DNA from: CAVTWD01 sp963738325
GTDB taxonomy: Bacteria; Actinomycetota; Acidimicrobiia; Acidimicrobiales; Ilumatobacteraceae
Assembly (NCBI GenBank): GCA_963738325.1
Contig: CAVTWD010000015.1
Location: 1-64,000, forward strand
Length of the DNA: 64,000 bases
Reading direction: 5' to 3'
Position 1 is the first letter of the stretch. Each line of letters starts with the position of its first letter. The position numbers and the translations under genes were made by a program. Shown here piece by piece: positions 45,960-54,876 of this stretch. The notes under the pieces are model-generated. The model saw only the letters and a program-made list of their open reading frames with translations. It did no database searches and was not told where the DNA came from.

Positions 45960-46565
45960 TCACGGGCGCAGGGCGGCGTGCACGTACACGAAGAGCTCGC
46001 GCCGCAGGCGGCGCAGCGACGCGATTGACGCGTCGAGCCCGACGACTCGTTGCGCTTCCAGCTCCGTGGCGGCCCCGACCACCGTGGCATAGAGCAGCAG
46101 CACCGTGAGGCGGGGATCCGCCTGGCGCACCGTGCCGGCCGCCATCTCGTCGTCGAGGAACGCCCCCGCCCGGTCCACCAGCGGTTGCAGCCCCTGCTCC
46201 AACCGGCCGGCCGGTCCCGCCCCCAGCCGGTTCACCTCGCGCAGCAGCCCGAGTACCGCAGGCCGGCGCACCCCGAAGCGGAAGACGGCGCCGAGCACCA
46301 GCTCGACCCGGGCCAGGCCGTCGCCACCACGGGCCAGAGCGCCCTCTATCGCCTCCGCCAACGCCGCGGCCACGTGGTCGATCACCGCGTCGAGCAAACT
46401 CTCCTTCGAGTCGAACCAGTAGAGGATGGTCTGCTTCGTGATACCGAGCTCGCCCGCCAACGCGTCGAGCGACGTGGCTTCGTAGCCGCGCGTACCGAAA
46501 GCGGAGAGAGCGGCGTCGACGATCCGCCGGGCGGTCTCGGACGGTCGATGGTCTGCCCGGGGCAC
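45960..46565 (-). CDS. TetR-family transcriptional regulator
   Basis: 201-aa repressor-type regulator. The N-terminal HTH (ARRIVDAALSAFGTRGYEAT, ELGITKQTILYWFDSKESLL) is typical; the C-terminal ligand domain is helical and ends LFVYVHAALRP. The GTG start at 46565 lies one base from a perfect 12-bp palindrome and 24 bp from the divergent lipid operon, so it probably represses both itself and that operon, released by a lipid-like ligand. Confidence 0.87.
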   Translation of the reverse strand: MPRADHRPSETARRIVDAALSAFGTRGYEATSLDALAGELGITKQTILYWFDSKESLLDAVIDHVAAALAEAIEGALARGGDGLARVELVLGAVFRFGVRRPAVLGLLREVNRLGAGPAGRLEQGLQPLVDRAGAFLDDEMAAGTVRQADPRLTVLLLYATVVGAATELEAQRVVGLDASIASLRRLRRELFVYVHAALRP

Positions 46566-46566
46566 T

Positions 46567-46578
46567 TACCATATGGTA
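46567..46578. promoter_or_regulatory. palindromic operator TACCATATGGTA
   Basis: Perfect 12-bp palindrome in an A+T-rich patch centred between the divergent starts of TetR (46565) and the acyl reductase-HAD gene (46590). Its position fits a TetR autoregulatory operator. Confidence 0.65.
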
Positions 46579-46589
46579 GACAATCGAGC

Positions 46590-48939
46590 GTGATCGCCGA
46601 GACCCTCGCCGGTTCGCGCATCGCCATCACCGGAGGGACGGGGTTCGTGGGGACGGCGCTCGTCGAGCGACTGCTCCGCGACGTGCCGCGTTGCGAGGTC
46701 GTGCTCCTCGTACGCGCCGGCCGCCGCTCCAGCGCCGCGCAGCGGGTGCAGCGCGAGATCCTGAAGAACGACGCCTTCGACCGGCTGCGTCGGGAGGTCG
46801 GCCGGGACGGCTTCGCGGCCCTCGCCGAGCGCCAGGTGCACGTGATCGCGGGCGACGTCGGCACCGACGGCCTAGGCCTCGACGACGCCGATCGCGCCAT
46901 GCTGGCCAGCTGCAGCCGCGTCATCCACTCGGCCGCCACGGTCGCGTTCGACGCGCCCCTCGACGGTGCCGTCGAGGTCAACCTGCTCGGACCGTCACGC
47001 CTCGCGCTCCTCCTCCACGAGCTCGGCGTCAGCCCCCACCTCATCTCGGTGTCGACGTGCTACGTCGCCGGCAACCGTCGAGGGAAGGCTCCCGAGTCAC
47101 CGGTGAGTGACGGCCCATTCGATCTGGGAGTGGACTGGCGCAAGGAGGTCGACGCGGCGCGGCGGGCACGGGCCGACACCGAGGCCGAGAGCCGCCAGCC
47201 CGAACGCCTGGCCGAGCTCCACAAGCGGGCGCGGGCCGAGCTGGGCGCGGCCGGTTCGCCGGCGCTCGCGGCCAAGACCGAGCAGCTGCGCGGGCGCTGG
47301 GTGGCCGATCGAATGGTCGAGCTCGGCCGAGCCCGAGCCGTCAGCCTGGGTTGGCCCGATGCCTACGCGTACACGAAAGCCCTCGGCGAAGGGGCGCTGC
47401 TCGAGAACGCCGGGCCGGTGCCCGTCACGATCGTGCGGCCGTCGATCATCGAGTCATCGCTGGCCGAGCCGCGACCGGGCTGGATCCGCGGCTTCCGCAT
47501 GGCCGAGCCGATCATCGTCTCCTATGCCCGAGGCCTGCTGAAGCAGTTCCCCGGCGTGCCGGAAGGAATCGTCGACGTGATCCCCGTCGACCTCGTCGTC
47601 GGCGCCATCTGCGCGGCGGCTGCGCTGGGCCCGGAGTCGGCACCCCCGATCGTGCAGGTGGCATCCGGCTCCCGCAACCCGCTGAAGTACCGCTTCCTCG
47701 TCGACACCGTGCGCCACTGGTTCGGTGAGCATCCGGTGTACGACAGCATCGGTCAGCCCATCGCGGTCGCCGACTTCGACTACTCCGCTCGCCACGAGGT
47801 CAAGGGCCAGCTCGAGCGGGCCAAGGGAATGATGTCGCGCGCCGAGAAGGTCCTCCACGCGTTGCCGTTGCGGGGCACGCAGGCCGCCTTCGCGGCCCGA
47901 CTCGAGGAGCGGCGCAGCGAGGTGGAGCGGGCCCTGTCCTACGTCGAGCTGTACGGCAGCTACGCGGAGTGCGAGGCCGTCTACTCCGTCGACCAGCTGC
48001 TCGCGATGCAAGACGAGCTCAGTGCCGAGGATCTCGTTGCGTTCTCCTTCGACCCCGCCGCCATCGACTGGGCGCACTACATCCGCGACGTCCACCTCCC
48101 GAGCGTCATCGAGCACGCCCGCGTGAAGACAACACCCACGCGCGGCCGCGCCGACCATCGCCGCGATCGGCTGCGGGCCCAGGTCCTGTCACCGGAGCGT
48201 CACGTGGCCGCCTTCGACCTCGAGAACACGTTGATCGCCTCGAACGTCGTCGAGAGCTACTCGTGGTTGGCCACCCGACGCCTCCCCACGCAGGACCGGG
48301 TCCGCCTTGCCCTCAAGACGCTGGCCGAGGCCCCCGGGCTGCTCGCCTTGGACCGCCGCGACCGCGGCGACTTCCTCCGGGCGTTCTACCGACGCTACGA
48401 GGGCGCCCCGGTCGCCCAGATCGACGAGGACGCCACCGAGCTGTTCAGCCAACTCATCCTGGCCAAGAGCTTCCCCGCCGCCATCCGTCGAGTGCGCGAG
48501 CATCGCGCCGCCGGGCATCGCACCGTGTTGATCACCGGCGCGCTCGACTTCGCCGTCCGTTCCCTCCAACCGCTGTTCGACGAGATCATCGCCGCGCGAC
48601 CTGAGCGTCCGTGACGACGGGACCTACTCGGGCGAGCTGACCGACGTGTCCCCCACGGGCGAGACGCGTGCGCAACTCCTCGCCGAGTACTGCGAAGCCG
48701 AGGGCCTGCGCTTGGACGAGTCGGTCGCGTATGCCGATTCGACGTCCGATCTGCCCCTGCTCGAGGCCGTGGGCTTTCCGGTGGCCGTGAACCCCGAGAC
48801 CCGCTTGGCCACCCTTGCCCGGAAGCGGGGGTGGCTCGTGGAGGACTGGCGGAAGCCGCCCGGCTCCTCAGGGCCCCGGTTGCCGATCGGACCGGCCTGG
48901 CGCGCGCCGCGGGTCACGGAGCTGCGGGGCGCCCGATGA
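46590..48939 (+). CDS. Fatty acyl reductase (SDR)-HAD-IB hydrolase fusion, one frame break
   Basis: 783 aa after restoring one CG unit near 48597. Residues 1-430 form an extended SDR/male-sterility-type reductase: IAITGGTGFVGTALVERLLR (NAD(P) motif), VIHSAATVAFDAPLDGAVEVN, ISVSTCYVAGN, then YAYTKALGEGALLE (YxxxK) and VTIVRPSIIESSL. Residues 520-760 form an HAD-IB phosphatase: VAAFDLENTLIASNVVES (DxE/DxN), TVLITGALDFAVRSL, and VAYADSTSDLPLLEAVG. Such fusions are found in actinobacteria and are linked to lipid reduction and phosphate removal. GTG 46590 begins just before the Rossmann strand. The stop overlaps the next ATG (ATGA). Confidence 0.8.
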
Positions 48940-50121
48940 AAGCGCTTCGCTTCGAGCGCAGCATGGCCCGCTTCGCCGCGGCGCGTGTCGCCGGAGCCCT
49001 GCGACCGGGAGGCGGCGCCCTCGTCGGCCCGCTCGAGCTCGCCGATGTGGATCCACCCGAGCGCCCAGGGCCGGGCTGGGTCCGACTGCGCCCGCGACTC
49101 TCCGGCATCTGCGGCTCGGATCTCTCCACCATTGACGGCGCCGCCAGCCGCTACTTCTCCCCCATCGTCAGCTTTCCCTTCGTCCCGGGACACGAGGTCG
49201 TGGCCGACACCGACGACGACGAGCGCGGTCGTGCTCGAACCGGTGCTCGGTTGCGTGGCCCGTGGTCTCCATCCGGTGTGTCCCGCGTGTGCGGCCGGTC
49301 ACCTCGGGAACTGTGAGCGCTTGGCCTTCGGTGACATCTCCCCCGGCCTGCAGACGGGCTTCTGCTGCGACACGGGCGGCGGCTGGGGCACGTTCATGGT
49401 CGCGCACGACAGCCAGCTGCACCGGGTGGCCGACGACATGACCGACGAGGCCGCCGTGATGATCGAGCCCGCCGCCTGCGCAGTGCACGCCGCGCTGAGC
49501 GGCGGCGTTCGCGACGGCGACACCGTGGTCGTACTAGGCGCAGGGACCTTGGGCTTGTTGACGGTGGCCGCCCTTCGGGCCTTCACCGGCGTCGGCACCC
49601 TCGTGGTGGGGGCCCGGTACGCCCATCAGCGGGGTTTCGCTGACCAGTTCGGGGCGGACCTCGTGAAAGAGCCGGACAAGCTCGGGCGGCTCGTGCGGCG
49701 CATGAGCGCGTCAATGGCATACGGCAACCAGCTGACCGGCGGGGCCGAGGTCGTCGTCGACTGCGTGGGCACGAGCGAGTCGATCGCGCAGTGCCTGACG
49801 CTCGTGAAGCCGCGTGGGCGGGTCGTGCTGGTCGGCATGCCGGGCTCGGTACGCCTCGACCTCACGACGCTCTGGCACCGTGAGACCGAGCTCGCCGGTG
49901 CCTACGCCTACGGCACCGAGACCCTCGCCGACGGCTCGCGGCCGCGGACGTTCGAGCTCGCCTTCGAGCTGGTGCGGCGGGCCGGTCTCGACTGCCTGGT
50001 GTCGGCCACCTATCACCTGGCCGACTACCGGGAAGCGATCGAGCACGCGGCCACGGCCGGTCGCCGCGGTGCAGTCAAGATCGCCTTTGACCTCCGCCCT
50101 GAGAAGGAGCGAAACCGATGA
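48936..50121 (+). CDS. Zinc-dependent medium-chain dehydrogenase, one frame break
   Basis: 395 aa after restoring one CG unit near 49227. Catalytic-zinc ligands are GICGSDLSTIDG (Cys) and FPFVPGHEVVAD (His-Glu). A Cys-rich part, GLHPVCPACAAGHLGNCERL, is the structural zinc lobe. The Rossmann motif is VVVLGAGTLGLLTVAAL. It should oxidise an alcohol or reduce an aldehyde, fitting the upstream acyl reductase. The stop at 50119-50121 lies inside the first copy of the 105-bp repeat. The ATG at 48936 overlaps the preceding stop. Confidence 0.83.
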
Positions 50122-50331
50122 GCCGGGCGCGCGTCACGGCCCAGCGTGGGGCAGGGGCCCCACGCTCGGGAGGAGGCTGGGGTTGGGGCCCCAGCCGGGC
50201 CGACCAACAAGGAGCGAAACCGATGAGCCGGGCGCGCGTCACGGCCCGGCGTGGGGCAGGGGCCCCACGCTCGGGAGGAGGCTGGGGTGGGGGCCCCAGC
50301 CGGGCCGACCAACACGGAGCGAAACCGATGA
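50106..50331 (+). repeat. 105-bp tandem repeat (two copies) bounded by three GGAGCGAAACCGATGA copies
   Basis: GGAGCGAAACCGATGA occurs at 50106, 50211 and 50316, spaced exactly 105 bp. The two intervening 89-bp bodies are nearly identical and each carries two strong hairpins (AGCGTGGGG/CCCCACGCT and GGCTGGGG/CCCCAGCC). 105 bp is 35 codons, so an ORF from 50118 to 50348 reads through as two 35-residue repeats starting MSRARVTA; its stop overlaps the LarA-like ATG. Each copy duplicates a GGAGC ribosome-site/ATG unit. I see it as a repeat insertion between two operon genes rather than a normal coding gene. Confidence 0.8.
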
Positions 50332-50347
50332 AGGAGGGCGCGCGCTG

Positions 50348-51934
50348 ATGCCACGGCCGGGTTTCGTCCTCGAGGTGGACCGCTCCACGCCGCCGTCACT
50401 CTTCTGGCACGGGGAGGGCTTTCGCCTCGAGCAGCTACCACCGGGGCGGTCACGAGTCGTCTACGGGCCCGAGCCGCTCGAACCCCTCGACGACATCGAC
50501 GGCGCCATCCGGCACGCGCTCCACCATCCACTCGACCACGACCCTCTGCCCTCGCTCCTCTTTCCCGGCATGCGGCTGACCATCGCCTTCGATGACATCA
50601 GCCTGCCGCTGCCGCCGATGCGGCGCCCCGACATCCGCCAGCGGGTGATCGAAGCCGTGCTCGACCTCGCCGCCGCGGCCGGCGTGGATGACGTCCACAT
50701 CATCGCCGCCCTCGCCCTTCATCGTCGGATGACCGAAGCAGAGCTGCGCCATGCCGTCGGGGATCGTGTCTACGACACGTTCGCGCCACGCGGGCTCCTC
50801 TACAACCACGACGCCGAGGATCCCGACGGCATGACCGAGCTGGGCTGGACGGCCCACAACGAGCTCGTCGAGATCAACCGGCGGGCCGCGGAATCGGACC
50901 TGCTCGTCTACGTGAACATCAACCTGGTCGCCATGGACGGAGGCTGGAAGTCGACCGCCACCGGCCTGGCGAGCTACCGCAGCCTCCGGTACCACCACAA
51001 CGTCCGCACCATGCAGCACAGCCGGAGCTTCATGGACCAGGAACGGTCCGAGCTCCATACGTCGAACCGGCGCATGGGGAAGGTGATCCGCAACGCCGGG
51101 GTGAAGGTCTTCCAGATCGAGACGACCCTGAACACCGACACGTTCCCGTCCCCCTTCGAGTTCCTGGCCAAGAGAGAGTGGGAGTGGTCGGCGAAGGACC
51201 GGGGTCTCTACCTCGCCAGCTCGGCCTCTCTGAGGCGCTTGCCCAGCCGTCTGAAGCGCGACATCTTCCACGGCATCCGCTCGCCTCATCAGATGACGAG
51301 TGTCCAAGCCGGCGACGTGGACGCCGTTCATCGGATGACGACGGCCAATGTGTACCGCCAGCAGCTCGTGGCCGTGGAGGGCCAGACGGACATCCTCACC
51401 ATGGGGATCCCCTTCGTCTGCCCGTACAACGTCAACTCGATCATGAACCCGATCCTCGTGATGTGCACGGGGCTCGGCTACTACTTCAACCTCTACCGCG
51501 GCCGCCCCCTCGTCCGTGAGGGCGGCGTCGTGATCATGACCCACCCCACCCCGTGGGAATTCCATCCCGTCCATCATCCGAGCTACATCGACTTCTTCGA
51601 GCAGGTGCTGGCGGAGACGACCGACCCCGCGGAGATCGAGCAGCGTTTCGAGAAGTCCTTCGCCGACGACGAGTGGTACCGACACCTCTACCGCACCTCG
51701 TACGCCTACCACGGCGTGCACCCCTTCTACATGTGGTACTGGGGAGCGCACGCGCTGCAGCACGTCGGACGGGTGATCGTGGTCGGCGGTAAACCGAAGA
51801 CCGTTCGACGGTTGGGGTTCGTGCCGGCGTCGACGCTCGACGACGCCCTCGAGCTGGCCGGTGACGTCGTCGGCCGCCAGCCCACGATCACGCATCTGCA
51901 CTTGCCGCCGCTGCTGCTGGCGGACGTGAGTTGA
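50348..51934 (+). CDS. LarA-like (DUF2088) protein, long form
   Basis: 528-aa protein. Residues 60-160 (MRLTIAFDDISLPLPPMRRP, VDDVHIIAALALHRRMTEAE) correspond to the DUF2088 N-terminal domain of nickel-pincer lactate racemase LarA (usually D-x-T-R-P...GTHR), but the DNA/GTHR residues are altered (DDIS, ALHR). The C-terminal part (HPTPWEFHPVHHPSYIDFFE, AYHGVHPFYMWYWGAHAL) is rich in His, Trp and Tyr and is longer than in LarA (about 425 aa). It may be a racemase or epimerase-like enzyme of a lipid hydroxyacid. ATG 50348 overlaps the stop of the repeat ORF (TGATG). Confidence 0.6.
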   Translation: MPRPGFVLEVDRSTPPSLFWHGEGFRLEQLPPGRSRVVYGPEPLEPLDDIDGAIRHALHHPLDHDPLPSLLFPGMRLTIAFDDISLPLPPMRRPDIRQRVIEAVLDLAAAAGVDDVHIIAALALHRRMTEAELRHAVGDRVYDTFAPRGLLYNHDAEDPDGMTELGWTAHNELVEINRRAAESDLLVYVNINLVAMDGGWKSTATGLASYRSLRYHHNVRTMQHSRSFMDQERSELHTSNRRMGKVIRNAGVKVFQIETTLNTDTFPSPFEFLAKREWEWSAKDRGLYLASSASLRRLPSRLKRDIFHGIRSPHQMTSVQAGDVDAVHRMTTANVYRQQLVAVEGQTDILTMGIPFVCPYNVNSIMNPILVMCTGLGYYFNLYRGRPLVREGGVVIMTHPTPWEFHPVHHPSYIDFFEQVLAETTDPAEIEQRFEKSFADDEWYRHLYRTSYAYHGVHPFYMWYWGAHALQHVGRVIVVGGKPKTVRRLGFVPASTLDDALELAGDVVGRQPTITHLHLPPLLLADVS

Positions 51935-51944
51935 GGATGCCGCC

Positions 51945-52967
51945 GTGACCGGAGCGGCTCCGTTGAAGGCGAAGCATCTCGCCGACCGCGCCGTCGGGTC
52001 GGCCCGGCGCACCCGGATCCGCGTGGGCCGCGTCACCACCGCTTTCGGGTTCCCGTGGCGGGCGCCGACCGTGCCCCGCGGCGTCGAGGTGATACGAGAG
52101 CCACGGAAGGTCGGTGCAGACTTCGACACGGACTGGGCTCGCAGACCCCCGGCCCGGCTGGCGCGCGCCGCCATCGTGGAGGGTCCTCTGCGCCTTGCCG
52201 TGAAGGCCATCGCCGCCCCTGAGATCCAAGGCCTCGACCGGCTGGCCGACCTCCGGCGACAACACGACCGCGGCGGCGATGCTCGTCCCGTCATCTTCGC
52301 AGCGAACCATGTGAGCCATCTCGACGCGCCGATGATGATCACGTCGATTCCCGAACCGTGGCGTCACCGCCTGATCGTCGCCGCCGCGGCGGACTACTTC
52401 TTCGCCACCCGGGTCAAGGGGACGGCCAGCGCGCTGGCCCTCGGCGCCATCCCGATCGATCGCTCGCGCGTCAACCGCCGTTCGGCCGACCTGGCGTCGT
52501 CACTCATGGGCGACGGTTGGAGCCTGTTGATCTTCCCGGAAGGGGGCCGCTCGCCCGACGGTTGGGGCCAGCCTTTCCGCGGCGGGGCCGCCTTCCTGGC
52601 CGTGCGCACCGGGGTCGCGGTCGTGCCCGTGCACCTCGACGGCACGGGGTCCATCCTCGGCAAGGGGATGAAGCGGCCCAAGCCGGGTCGCACCATCGTG
52701 ACCTTCGGCGCGCCGCTGCGGCCTGAGGACGGCGAGGATGCTCGGCGGCTCGGTGACCGGATCGAGCGGGCGGTGGCCGAGCTGGCCGACGAAGCGGCGA
52801 CGGACTGGTACTCGGCCCGCTTGCGTGCTGGCCGGGCCGAGACCCCGTCGCTCGGGGGTCCGGAGGCCACCGGCTGGCGGCGCGCCTGGGCGCTCGGCGA
52901 GCGGCGAGCCCGTGGTCGGGCCGGCCAACGCCGCCGGCAGCGCCGCCGTTGGCCCAAGCTCGGCTAG
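51945..52967 (+). CDS. PlsC-type 1-acylglycerol-3-phosphate acyltransferase-like protein
   Basis: 340-aa acyltransferase. The HX4D motif is AANHVSHLDAPM and the substrate-binding motif is IFPEGGRSPDG; AIPIDRSRVN is block III. An N-terminal extension of about 90 residues precedes the domain and the C-terminus is an Arg-rich tail (GRAGQRRRQRRRWPKLG), possibly for membrane-surface contact. The GTG at 51945 follows the LarA-like stop by 10 bp, so it closes the four-gene lipid operon. It probably acylates a glycerol-phosphate-like acceptor. Confidence 0.83.
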   Translation: MTGAAPLKAKHLADRAVGSARRTRIRVGRVTTAFGFPWRAPTVPRGVEVIREPRKVGADFDTDWARRPPARLARAAIVEGPLRLAVKAIAAPEIQGLDRLADLRRQHDRGGDARPVIFAANHVSHLDAPMMITSIPEPWRHRLIVAAAADYFFATRVKGTASALALGAIPIDRSRVNRRSADLASSLMGDGWSLLIFPEGGRSPDGWGQPFRGGAAFLAVRTGVAVVPVHLDGTGSILGKGMKRPKPGRTIVTFGAPLRPEDGEDARRLGDRIERAVAELADEAATDWYSARLRAGRAETPSLGGPEATGWRRAWALGERRARGRAGQRRRQRRRWPKLG

Positions 52968-52996
52968 CGAAGGGGGTCTCCTTCTCCGCTTCGCTA
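52965..52996. terminator. hairpin between convergent acyltransferase and LysM genes
   Basis: TAGCGAAG (52965-52972, starting at the acyltransferase stop codon) pairs with CTTCGCTA (52989-52996) around a 16-nt loop. The convergent LysM gene stops at 53002. Confidence 0.45.
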
Positions 52997-53001
52997 CTCG
53001 G

Positions 53002-53586
53002 CTAGCCCGGGACCTTGAGGAGCTGCCCGGGCTTCAGGCGCACGGTGGCGAGGTCGAGGTTGTTGAGATCCAGCAGCGTCTGCAACGAGATGCCGAACTT
53101 GTTGGCGATGCCCGCCGGGGAGTCGCCGTAGACCACGACGTAGGCCTTCTCACCGGTCGGCAGCACCGTGGTGGGCGGGAGGACGCGGGGGATCTTCAGC
53201 TTCTGCCCGGGGTGGATGCTCGGCCGGCTCGGATCGATGCCATTAGCCGCGTAAAGGGCGTCCAAGGCGACGTTGTAGCGGGCCGCGATCGAGGCCGGCG
53301 CGTCGCCGAGCTTCACGGTGTAGATCGCCTTCACACGAGGGTCGGCGGGCGCCGCGTTCAGCGCCGCGCCCCCGGCAATCGTGGTGGTGGTGGCGGCGGC
53401 CGCGATCGTGGCCGACGTCGGTCGGGGCGGCGACACGGGGATCGTCCGGAAGGCCGTGCTCGGGATCGTGCTGGTCGGCGCGGTCGACGCCGACGAGCCC
53501 AGGTCGCAGCTGGCCAGGGTCAGCAGCCCGAGCGTGAGGGAGCCGGCGACGACGGCCGCGGCGGTGGATCGGCGGGCGACCAGCAT
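53002..53586 (-). CDS. LysM-domain lipoprotein
   Basis: 194-aa exported protein. The signal peptide with lipobox (TLGLLTLASC) is followed by a Ser/Thr/Pro-rich linker (TAPTSTIPSTAFRTIPVSPP), then two LysM domains: IYTVKLGDAPASIAARYNVA...PGQKLKIP and YVVVYGDSPAGIANKFGISL...PGQLLKVP. It should bind peptidoglycan. ATG 53586 is chosen because the longer ORF adds a leader without homology. No hydrolase domain is present, so it is a scaffold or adaptor. Confidence 0.83.
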   Translation of the reverse strand: MLVARRSTAAAVVAGSLTLGLLTLASCDLGSSASTAPTSTIPSTAFRTIPVSPPRPTSATIAAAATTTTIAGGAALNAAPADPRVKAIYTVKLGDAPASIAARYNVALDALYAANGIDPSRPSIHPGQKLKIPRVLPPTTVLPTGEKAYVVVYGDSPAGIANKFGISLQTLLDLNNLDLATVRLKPGQLLKVPG

Positions 53587-53642
53587 GGCGACCCTGCAGC
53601 CTAGGAGCCGTTGCCGCGACGGCGGCCGCGCTCCCCTCCCGA

Positions 53643-53699
53643 GGCCGGGCTCCCCGCTCGGGGCCGGGCTCCCCGCTCGGGGCCGGGCTCCCCGGATCG
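53643..53699. repeat. 19-bp tandem repeat, three copies
   Basis: Unit GGCCGGGCTCCCCGCTCGG occurs at 53643-53661 and 53662-53680, with a diverged third copy at 53681-53699. It sits in the divergent region between the LysM lipoprotein and the membrane cupredoxin. Confidence 0.8.
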
Positions 53700-53855
53700 G
53701 TCGCTCACCGGCGGAACTTGAACCTGAGGGTGCTGTCCACGGCCCTTCCCGGTTCAACTTCAGCAGCAGGCGGGCTACTCGGCGGCAACGATGGTGAACC
53801 GCAAGGAGAGCGGGCACGTACAACAGTCGTGCGCGTCGACGACCGGGGAGGCACG

Positions 53856-54656
53856 ATGACCCAGGTGACCATCAGCGACCGTCGCTCCGGGACCCTTTCC
53901 CCTGGCCCTGCCCTGGCGCTCCGGCTCCTGGCCGCCGGCTTCATCCTCGTCGGGGGATGGGTCCATCTCAAGCTCTACATGGACGGCTACAAGGACTTCC
54001 CGGACCACAACCTGGGCCGTTCGTTCCTCCTCAACGTCATCGCGTCCGTCGTGGTGGCCGTGGCTGTGGCGCTGTGGGCTTCGGTGATCAGCCGGGTGGC
54101 CGGCATCCTCCTCGCCGGCGCCACCCTCATCGCGTTCGCGCTCAGCCGCACCGACAGCGGCATCTTCGGCTTCACCGAGAGCGGCTGGAACCCCTCGCCC
54201 GAGGCGGTGATCGCGTTCATCGCCGAGGTCGGCGCCATCGTCGTGCTCGTCGCGCTCCTCGTGCTGGACCGCCATCCCCGCCCCGCTCCGCTCCGCCTCG
54301 GCCCGGCGCTCGCCGTGGGGACCGTCGCCATCGTCGTGACGCCGATCCTGGCCGGCATCTGGAGCGGCGACACCTCGCAGGCGCCCGGCACCGCGAGCGC
54401 CACGGCGCCTGGCAGCGTCACGATCGCCAACTTCGCCTTCGGCCCACAGGAGCTCCACGTCGCGACGGGCGCCACGGTGACCTGGACGAACACGGACGGC
54501 ACCGACCATTCGGTGGTCGCCAACGACGGCGCGTTCAAGAGCAACCCGCTCGACCAGAACGCCACGTTCTCGTTCAAGTTCTCCAAGGCGGGGACGTACA
54601 CCTACATCTGCGGCATCCACAACTCGATGAAGGGCACCATCGTCGTCGGGAGCTGA
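53856..54656 (+). CDS. Membrane-bound cupredoxin (plastocyanin-like)
   Basis: 266-aa protein with four or five hydrophobic helices (residues 20-165) and an extracytoplasmic blue-copper domain of about 90 residues. Copper ligands are visible as TDHSVVAND (His) and YICGIHNSMKG (Cys, His, Met), a complete type 1 site. The strand ANFAFGPQELHVATGATVTW is typical of halocyanin/amicyanin-like folds. It probably carries electrons at the outer face of the membrane. ATG 53856 follows GGGGAGG by 4 bases. Confidence 0.82.
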   Translation: MTQVTISDRRSGTLSPGPALALRLLAAGFILVGGWVHLKLYMDGYKDFPDHNLGRSFLLNVIASVVVAVAVALWASVISRVAGILLAGATLIAFALSRTDSGIFGFTESGWNPSPEAVIAFIAEVGAIVVLVALLVLDRHPRPAPLRLGPALAVGTVAIVVTPILAGIWSGDTSQAPGTASATAPGSVTIANFAFGPQELHVATGATVTWTNTDGTDHSVVANDGAFKSNPLDQNATFSFKFSKAGTYTYICGIHNSMKGTIVVGS

Positions 54657-54814
54657 CCCCGGCGCAGTCGAAACTCACTCGCGATCGCGGTAGCTCCCGT
54701 GGCCGTGGTTGGCTATCGTAGAGGGACGGCCAAATGGCGACCGCGACGACCCGCAAGTTGGTCGAAGCGAGCGCCAGGACGCCGAATCGATCGCCAACCG
54801 GCGGATCCCGACAG

Positions 54815-54845
54815 CGGGCCCACGGCGAGAAGCGTCGTGGGCCCG
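54815..54845. terminator. 10-bp hairpin between cupredoxin and gltD
   Basis: CGGGCCCACG (54815-54824) pairs perfectly with CGTGGGCCCG (54836-54845) around an 11-nt loop, in the 220-bp gap between the convergent cupredoxin gene and gltD. No coding sequence is recognised in the gap. Confidence 0.55.
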
Positions 54846-54876
54846 GCCGCGTTCGGGCAGGCGCGGGCCCCTCGGA

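Noticed and set aside
50118..50348. 76-residue ORF through the 105-bp repeat as a genuine gene
   Set aside because: It is entirely made of the tandem repeat and starts at the stop codon of the dehydrogenase; kept only as part of the repeat entry.
52967..53002. Small gene between the acyltransferase and LysM genes
   Set aside because: Only 34 bp and fully explained by the hairpin.
54709..54876. Short ORFs in the cupredoxin-gltD gap as coding genes
   Set aside because: They lack ribosome sites and family resemblance and run through the terminator hairpin into gltD antisense.
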